Assembly (NCBI RefSeq): GCF_000611645.1
Contig: NW_014011998.1
Location: 2,004-13,455, forward strand
DNA: 11,452 nt
Direction of reading: 5' to 3'
Source: Monoraphidium neglectum
Taxonomy: Eukaryota; Chlorophyta; Chlorophyceae; Sphaeropleales; Selenastraceae
Made by a program: the position numbers and the translations under genes. A model generated the notes under the pieces. That model saw only the letters and a program-made list of their open reading frames with translations. It searched no databases and was not told where the DNA came from. Shown here piece after piece: positions 1 through 5,842 of this stretch (position 1 is its first letter; each line of letters begins with the position of its first letter).

Positions 1-14
1 GCTCCCGCCCCTAG

Positions 15-122
15 GCGGGCGTGCCCATGAGCGACCCGGAGGTGGCGGCGCTGCTGGCGGCTGCGGAGGCGACGCGGCGCCAGCTGCTGGCCGGCAGCGG
101 GGCGGAGGGGGCCGGCTTGTAG
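15..122 (+). CDS. 3'-terminal coding exon of an unidentified gene (partial)
   Basis: A GC-rich frame of 35 codons ends at TAG (120-122). It encodes AGVPMSDPEVAALLAAAE followed by a short Ala/Gly-rich tail. Positions 1-14 are a pyrimidine-rich stretch ending in AG, and a TAG lies in the same frame at 12-14, so the frame cannot extend upstream without splicing. I therefore read position 15 as the first base of a final exon in phase 0. The segment looks like a short amphipathic helix (VAALLAAAEATRRQLLAG). I do not recognise the family. An alternative is that the ATG at 27 starts a tiny independent ORF, which is less likely given the acceptor-like sequence. No TGTAA polyadenylation element is seen on this strand downstream. 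Confidence 0.5.
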   Translation, partial: AGVPMSDPEVAALLAAAEATRRQLLAGSGAEGAGL

Positions 123-301
123 CGCCAGCTCACGCAGCACTAGCACTCTCTTGCTTGCACCCCCTGGCTGGCGAATGGGGCCACGCTCCCGCCGCCTCTT
201 GCCAGCCCGCGTGGTGGTGGTGTTACACTCCTGTGCCAAAACGGGCCTGTTGGACCCCGAAACACAGTGGATGACAGGGCAACACGTGAAGCAAATCGAC
301 G

Positions 302-320
302 CCCCCCCCCCCCAAAAAAA
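302..320 (+). repeat. Homopolymer junction C12-A7
   Basis: Twelve C residues (302-313) are followed directly by seven A residues (314-320). Such tracts are prone to length polymorphism and sequencing error. It lies in the non-coding flank. Confidence 0.9.
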
Positions 321-1103
321 TGGAACAAAGCAGTGCCCCACATGAAACAACAAGCAAGCCTGTGTCGGCGTGGCTGTTGTGAAAGTGTCTGCCGGGTGGC
401 ACAGGGAACGGCGGTGACGTGAACAACCGCGTTAGCCACAAAATGACAAGCAAGGTGCATTTACACGGGAAAATAGCCAATTATCAAGTGTGCTGGGGTC
501 GAGCGGACTGCATGTCTCAGTTTTTTGCGGCATCGCACCCCCCTGTGGTGAAATTCTGCACGCCCCCCCTTCTAGTTGCCCTGATCCCCCATCATCACGC
601 GTAACAAACATAGCTCTCACAATGCATGGACTCCTGCAACCCGCTGCCAGGCGGGTATGCACCACGTCCGCCGTTCTGGGGAGTGAGGTACGGCAGGTGA
701 TCTGCAAAGTGCCCGCTGGTGCAACAAACAGCAGGGCCATTTCGCCAGGAAAACGCACTCTCTGATTGTTTATAGTTATAGTCATACGTGAGGTCGGTGC
801 AAACACCGTTGAGAAGACACCATCAAGCCAGGAGAAACCTCGCGTTGCTGATGGCGTTGTGGTATGCATGGGAGCACGCCCACTGAGACAAAGACCGCCG
901 TTGACCGCACCGTTAGGGACAAGCAGTGTTTCCATGCCATTATCTATGAGATCACGAGCTTGTTATCTGAATTCGTACGGTCTCAGGGCTGTTCGGTGAT
1001 CCCACGCCAAGACTCACCCCCTGCTGAGACTCACCAGGTGTGGTGTGCTCGCCTTGAGATCACCTTGCGTCGTCAAACACGCAACCTCGCCCTGGCACCT
1101 TGC

Positions 1104-1120
1104 CATTTTATCTATATTTG
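1104..1120 (+). promoter_or_regulatory. Possible core promoter (TATA-like) of the mS38 gene
   Basis: A small AT-rich island in GC-rich surroundings contains a TCTATATTT element about 150 bp upstream of the ATG at 1267. This is a position and composition argument only; many algal housekeeping genes lack a TATA box. Confidence 0.2.
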
Positions 1121-1266
1121 CGTTTTGTTGATTGATCAACCGTTTGGCCTGTCATACATACACAAGGCCAGGGGCAGCCTGAAGCAGTGGGCCATCCAGC
1201 ACCGCGCAGGCAGCGGGTCCCAGCCTGCGCCGTCATTGTGTTGCTGCCAGATATTATTGCTATCGG

Positions 1267-1845
1267 ATGAACTCGGTGTTACGGGCCAGCGGCGTGCTGC
1301 GCGGTCTCCTGGCGCGGTCCCCGAGCACCTGGCACTTGGCCGTGACATCCCTCCCCGCTAGCTTCACGGCCTCAACATGGTCATTGAATGCTCCTGAAGG
1401 CGCTGCTGAGGGCTGCAGAGAGGCAGCGGCGGTGGCCTGCCCCGTCGGGGCGCGCCGCTGCTTTGCGTCGTGGGAGGGCGCATGGGCCTCGCCCCGGCAG
1501 CACATGTACAGCGATATCGCCACAGCACGCAGCATGCTGCCGCATCGGACCAACTTTGTGCCGCAGTTCCATGCGCACGGGTTCATGCTCATCCCGGAGA
1601 CCCTGCTGTCGCCACTGACAGCACTCCAGCAGCAGCAGCTCCAGCTTGCCGGCGGCGCCGAGGATGCGGAAGACACCGACGCAGTTGCCTTACAGCAGCG
1701 GCGGCGGCGGCGGCAGGGCGGCAGCGCTGAGGGCCAGGCGGCGCTGTATGCCGACAGCGTGAAGCGCAAGCGGAAGCTGAAGATGAAGAAGCACAAGTAC
1801 AAGAAGCGCATGAGGGCGCTGGCTGCCAGCAAGCAGGGCAAGTAG
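1267..1845 (+). CDS. mS38: Mitochondrial small ribosomal subunit protein mS38 (AURKAIP1/COX24, DUF1713 family)
   Basis: A 192-residue protein on a single exon. The C-terminus carries the family signature: residues 163-181 read DSVKRKRKLKMKKHKYKKR, the dense Lys/Arg motif (SVxRKRxxKMxKHKxxKR) that defines DUF1713 proteins. In mitoribosome structures this basic helix binds small-subunit rRNA; the yeast member is COX24/QRI5. The N-terminus (MNSVLRASGVLRGLLARS) is rich in Arg, Ser, Ala and Leu with no acidic residue, as expected for a mitochondrial presequence. The middle holds a family-like PETLLSPLTAL segment, then low-complexity Gln, acidic and poly-Arg stretches typical of algal proteins. The ATG at 1267 is the first in a frame open from the TGA at 1180-1182. 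Its immediate context (CGG ATG A) is not a strong start context. The function follows from the family, not from experiment. The protein should act in mitochondrial translation and possibly in COX1 expression, as in yeast. Confidence 0.9.
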   Translation: MNSVLRASGVLRGLLARSPSTWHLAVTSLPASFTASTWSLNAPEGAAEGCREAAAVACPVGARRCFASWEGAWASPRQHMYSDIATARSMLPHRTNFVPQFHAHGFMLIPETLLSPLTALQQQQLQLAGGAEDAEDTDAVALQQRRRRRQGGSAEGQAALYADSVKRKRKLKMKKHKYKKRMRALAASKQGK

Positions 1846-2199
1846 ATGAGGAGCCTCTGAGATGTTTCTTTCGAAGCTGAGTTCGTTAAAGCGCTGTTGC
1901 CGCCATGCGCCGCTGTGTTTTAGAGCCGTGTTTGGGGTTTCGTCGCGTGGCCGCAGTTGCGCCGCGTGTCGCGATCTTCTGAGCGTACACGGTGCACGCC
2001 GTTGTGCAGTTGCCTGCGTGTGCTGCCGCCTGCTGCAGTCGCCGTGGGCTGCAGCCGCTGGCGGCAAATGGGAGTGCTTGCCTGCCCGCCTGCTGCGCCT
2101 GTGTCTGCAACTTTCCTGCACCGGGCGCTGTTCGGAGTGCCCCTAGTTTGCCCAGACCGTTTTTTTAGGCGCTGTTGATTCGGTAGGCTTTGGCTCTCT

Positions 2200-2212
2200 T
2201 GTAAACCTGTAA
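2200..2212 (+). terminator. Paired TGTAA polyadenylation signals of the mS38 gene
   Basis: TGTAA occurs at 2200-2204 and again at 2208-2212, about 355-365 nt after the stop codon at 1845. TGTAA is the standard near-upstream polyadenylation element of chlorophyte algae, normally 10-20 nt before the cleavage site. This implies a 3' UTR of about 380 nt ending near 2225-2235. Confidence 0.65.
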
Positions 2213-2694
2213 ATACAAGCAAACCCGGCTTTGCAGCCAGGATGGCTTAACCTGGTTTGCAGCTGCAATTGGGAGGATGGACTCGTGGGTGAACAGGCAT
2301 CGTGCTGGGTCAGCCAAGAGTTGGCGCTGCGTGCACCACCGAAACTCAGCTTGACGCCGCGCCGCCTGCCTGCGGAGCAGCACGTGCATCACCTGTTGAG
2401 CGCACCCGGCCTTGCCTGTGCTGTCGGCTTGCATGGCGGGGTGAGCGGCGGAGCCTTCGGCTGGGTGTCTGGAGACAGAGGGTGCGGGGATGCACTCTGA
2501 AGGCCGCCATCCCCACGCGGCAAGTCCGCGCCTGCGGTTGTGACTGCAACGCCGCGCACGTTCGCAGCTGTGGACAGTCATTGCAGGGCAAAGGGCTCGC
2601 CTGTAGCAGGCCGATGCATGCAGCCGGAGCGTCTGGCGAGCCGGGTAGCCTGCCAAAACGCACTCCCCAGCGCCCGCGCCCTGCGCTTCGCAGG

Positions 2695-2742
2695 CAATTG
2701 GCGGCGCGTGCAATCGGCGGCGCAGGCAATCGGGGGCAGCAA
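2695..2742 (+). repeat. Three imperfect tandem copies of a 16-bp unit
   Basis: The unit CAATYGGCGGCGCRKG is present at 2695-2710 and 2711-2726, with a degenerate third copy at 2727-2742. It lies in non-coding DNA. Confidence 0.7.
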
Positions 2743-2925
2743 GAGCAATCCCCTTTTTGACCGCACGCATACGTATGGGTCGAGGCGATCCGGGCTGGCC
2801 AGCGCCGGCAGAGGGTGCACTCGGCAACTGGCTGTCTCCTGTTTTTGGCCGGAGCCGTTGCGTTCGTGCTGGCATGAACTCATCACGGGCACGTGGATGG
2901 GTTCTCAGATCAGGATTGGGGGTTC

Positions 2926-2938
2926 GGGGGGGGGGGGG
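2926..2938 (+). repeat. Homopolymer G13
   Basis: Thirteen consecutive G residues in non-coding DNA. The exact length may be unreliable. Confidence 0.9.
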
Positions 2939-3064
2939 AGCCAGCAATCACACAGGACAGCAGCCATTGCCAAGAGGGACACTTGCAGGTGCCGCGCCTC
3001 GTGTGGCCAATTTCCGCCGGTTACCCAGGCGAACGGCGGGACCTGCTTCTCCAGCACGAAGGCC

Positions 3065-3096
3065 GCCACGTGTGACTGTCGCCACGTGTGACTGTC
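3065..3096 (+). repeat. Perfect 16-bp tandem duplication containing CACGTG
   Basis: GCCACGTGTGACTGTC occurs at 3065-3080 and again, without mismatch, at 3081-3096. Each copy carries the palindrome CACGTG (3067-3072 and 3083-3088), the core of a G-box/E-box. There is no nearby gene start, so a regulatory role is not established. Confidence 0.8.
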
Positions 3097-4035
3097 ACCA
3101 TGCCGACATCTGGTGGTCTGGCGCCTGCCAGCTGAGGTCTTTGGCATGTGCTTGCAGCGGGCGGCGCCGGGCTGCTGCGAGGTGGCTGCCGCGATGCGCA
3201 AGGCGCTTGTGGGGCACATCACTGCGCTAATCATGACAGCGGGGGGCCGGCACGCGCCGCAGGACGGGACGCTGCACAAATGCACAGCACGCGTCTCAGA
3301 GCTCACATTGCCTGTTTCGCTGCAGTGCCTCCGGCCTTCACACCGCTGTCTGTGGTGGCTCTTGGTTGGCTTTCTGGCCTGTGTTGACCAGCCATAACCA
3401 GTGCTGTAGACCAAGCAGAGTTTTGCGACGCAGCCACCATCGTGGTGATTGCATCCGACTGCCGCCTGGAGCAGTACGCCGGGCGCAGGCAGAAATTGGG
3501 GGCAGTTTACAAATCCAGGCTTGTGTATTCAAGTGCTCGGGGCCAATAGGAAATGTACAGTGAACACAAAGAAAATATGGGATCATTTTGGCATGAACTG
3601 TGCTGAATATCTCAGCAGAATGTGAGGGGCAATGAGGGACATGGCAGCACAGTGCAACAAGTAGGATTGTGATGCAATGCATGACAGGTGCAAGTGCCTG
3701 CGGCACTGGCGGTGCCGAGCTCGAGCGTCTGGAGCAAGCGGAACGCCGTCAGGCTTGGGACGGGGCGCACCCAGGCTGCGTTGTGAATGCGCCATCCATC
3801 AACACGACATTGCGGTCACCGGGAGCAGCGGCGACTCAGGCTGTGGGTGCACCATGAGCAGTCTGGGATAAGGTCTCACCAAGTGCCAGCGCTCGGACAA
3901 GCAGAGCAGCGCGGCGCGCTGCAAGGGCCCGTCAAACAAGGTACATAGCCGGCCCAGATGTGACATCACGAGGCATCAACGAAACATTGCCGGTATCTTC
4001 TAGCTGTAGCACACCCCAGCAGCAGCTATATCAGA

Positions 4036-4200
4036 CATGCATGCACACACACATGCACACACACATGCACACAAACATGCACACACACACACACTTACAC
4101 ACACACACACACACGCACAGACACACACACACACATGCAGCGCACACACGCACGCACGCACGCGCACACACGCACACGCGCGTGCACACACACACACACA
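4036..4200 (+). repeat. (CA)n-rich microsatellite with CATG and CGCA interruptions
   Basis: About 165 bp of nearly pure alternating purine-pyrimidine sequence: blocks of (CA)n broken by ATGCA units on the left and CGCA/CGCG units on the right. It begins about 230 bp beyond the methyltransferase stop codon on the transcribed side, so it would appear as (UG)n in that mRNA's 3' region. Long alternating tracts of this kind can adopt Z-DNA. Confidence 0.9.
4095..4099 (-). terminator. Candidate TGTAA polyadenylation signal of the FkbM gene
   Basis: TTACA on the plus strand, so TGTAA on the minus strand, about 330 nt after the stop codon and inside the CA/TG tract. A second minus-strand TGTAA lies at 3507-3511, about 920 nt after the stop. 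Either could serve; the first may be a chance product of the repeat. Confidence 0.35.
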
Positions 4201-4234
4201 GCAGGAGCAGCAGCACGAGCAATGGCTCCTGCTG
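4199..4234. other. Hairpin with a perfect 10-bp stem beside the CA tract
   Basis: CAGCAGGAGC (4199-4208) is exactly complementary to GCTCCTGCTG (4225-4234), with a 16-nt loop. On the methyltransferase transcript it would lie in the 3' UTR just before the UG-repeat. A function is not known. Confidence 0.6.
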
Positions 4235-4428
4235 GGCAACAGAGGCTGTAGCGAGTAGGTGCTTCCCAGCTACAGTAAGCTGGCACTGATCAGCAGCGAA
4301 GCCCGCTGCCCTAGCCCCCAACAACCGCAGGTTGTCAACACCAGAACGTCAGGCCCCAGACCGCCGAGCGGGCCCTACCGCTTCTCATCGCGCTTGTGCC
4401 TCGCCGTGTGGCAGGGCCACGGTTATGA

Positions 4429-4618
4429 CTAGCTCTTTGCCACGTCTGACGGCCGCCGCTTGTTCGGGCCGCCTGCTGCATCAATCAGCAGCTTCTTGAC
4501 GCAGTAGAGTGAATGGGATGGCAGTGAACTGGGTCGGCCGGCTTCGATGTCATCAATGTTGATGAAGGGGCCCTGGAAGCCCTGTGTTGAGATGTAATAC
4601 CCCTGGTCGTTCAGGAAC
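4429..4618 (-). CDS. FkbM gene exon 10 (C-terminus)
   Basis: 190 bp encoding residues 347-409 and TAG (complement of 4429-4431). It contains KFLNDQGYYIS, FQGPFINIDDI and a Lys/Arg-containing tail. The acceptor is AACCACAG|GTTCC. Confidence 0.9.
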
Positions 4619-5797
4619 CTGTGGTTGTGTTTGGGTGTTTGGGTGGTGGAGTGGGCGGAGGTGTGGGATGTATTGCGTGTGTGTGTGTGTGTGTGTGTGT
4701 GAGTGTGTGTGTGCATGCGTTGCCTGATGTACGCCTTGAAAGCGAGATCAACACAGATAGGTAGATAAGGAGTGACAGAGAGGGGGGAGGCAGAAAGAGA
4801 GAGCATGAGGGAAAGTGTGTGCGTGCGGAGGAATGAGGTCCACATAGGCATTTGCGTGTGTGCACGCGCATGCGGGGGCGTGTTCGTCACAAGGCAGCGG
4901 CGTAGATGTTTGGCGCTGCAGGGCCAATGCCGTCATGAGAGCTGGCTTTTGACGGCAACAGGCTGGTCGCAGTTGGGATGCGGCACACGGCGATACCAGG
5001 AAGCCGGCGCAGCGCCTGGGTCGCCTGCGGGGCTCATCCCAAACGCTCAAACTCCAGCAGCCCTGCCAGGGATTGAGCACTGATTTGCCTGCGGCCCAGC
5101 AGCAGCCCCAATGCTCACTTGAGGTATTCTGCCTTTCCAGCTTCTTTAAGCTTGTTGTGGTTGCACGCTGCAAATTGCAACGGGAAAACATGTCAAAATG
5201 GTGGGTGTATGCTGGAGGCGTGGGCTTCCATATATAACCGCATGCGGAGGGTGTGAGGAGGCTGCGCAGCATCACCCACCTGCAGCGATGAACCAGACGT
5301 TGTGGTTGTCGAGCAGCTGTGCCGCGCCCTTGAGCACCTCCGCCTCAAAGCCCTCGACGTCGATCTTCATGAACTGCATGTGCGTTTGGGGTGGATGGCG
5401 CGTGTGATGAGGGTCATTGCGGGCTCGAAATGATGGGCAGGCATGGCGAGGGGGCCGGGCTCCATCTGACGGGGCACAGCGAAGGTGCGACAATACATGC
5501 CGCATCGGGGTGGGTGGGGGGGTCTTAAACCAACGGTGTGTTGGCACATGCACACCCTTGTGAGCCCGTGCATATGCTCAGATGTGAGCGTGCTCACACA
5601 CGGTGCCGTGTTGGACATGCATGTGCATGCACACGCACCAAAACGGCATCTTCCCTCCCTCCCGACAGTCCCACCTGCACGTCCTCCTCAATGAGTGAGT
5701 CCAGCCGCCTCACTCTCATCTCACCCCGCACCTAGGGTTGGGCACGTGCGTGTGTGTGCGTGCGTGTGTGCGTATGTGTGCATGTGTGTGCGTGTGT

Positions 5798-5842
<45 letters not shown>

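Larger units (their letters stand above)
123..1266. other. Intergenic: 3' flank of the first gene and promoter side of the mS38 gene
   Basis: I find no supportable gene in these 1.1 kb. The frames that stay open (for example about 432-935 on the minus strand) lack the GC-rich third positions of the real genes here and contain no recognisable motif. Visible content is a C12-A7 homopolymer junction (302-320) and AT-richer patches at 766-790 and 1100-1140. The second patch may belong to the core promoter of the next gene. Confidence 0.6.
2227..4428. other. Convergent intergenic region without a supportable gene
   Basis: This region lies between the poly(A) signals of the mS38 gene and the stop codon of the minus-strand methyltransferase gene. 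Frames stay open here because of GC content (the longest, on the minus strand at about 2165-2947, is Arg/Ala/Cys-rich), but none shows a domain, a targeting sequence or a coherent exon set. It contains three 16-bp repeats near 2700, a G13 tract near 2930, a perfect 16-bp duplication with CACGTG near 3080, an AT-richer stretch at about 3500-3680, and a long CA tract with an adjacent hairpin at 4036-4234. Its right part probably includes the 3' UTR of the methyltransferase mRNA. Confidence 0.6.

Noticed and set aside
432..935. Minus-strand frame of 167 codons
   Set aside because: Codon third positions are not GC-rich as in the real genes, there is no recognisable motif, and no splice-linked exons are seen nearby.
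1260..1841. Minus-strand frame of 193 codons
   Set aside because: Antisense shadow of the mS38 gene, whose plus-strand reading has a clear family motif.
2165..2947. Minus-strand frame of 260 codons
   Set aside because: Arg/Ala/Cys/Pro-rich composition typical of random GC-rich DNA, with no domain. It also overlaps the mS38 poly(A) signals and ends there.
4000..4324. Frames coding poly(His-Thr) or poly(Cys-Val)
   Set aside because: Translations of the CA/TG microsatellite, not proteins. The same applies to such frames at about 4611-4890 and 5716-6250.
123..4428. Possible transposon or LTR in the long non-coding stretches
   Set aside because: No terminal repeats, target-site duplications, or transposase or reverse-transcriptase motifs could be found by reading.
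5641..5668. Pyrimidine tract plus CAG resembling a plus-strand splice acceptor
   Set aside because: The gene here is on the minus strand; this lies in its intron 7 and no plus-strand exon follows.
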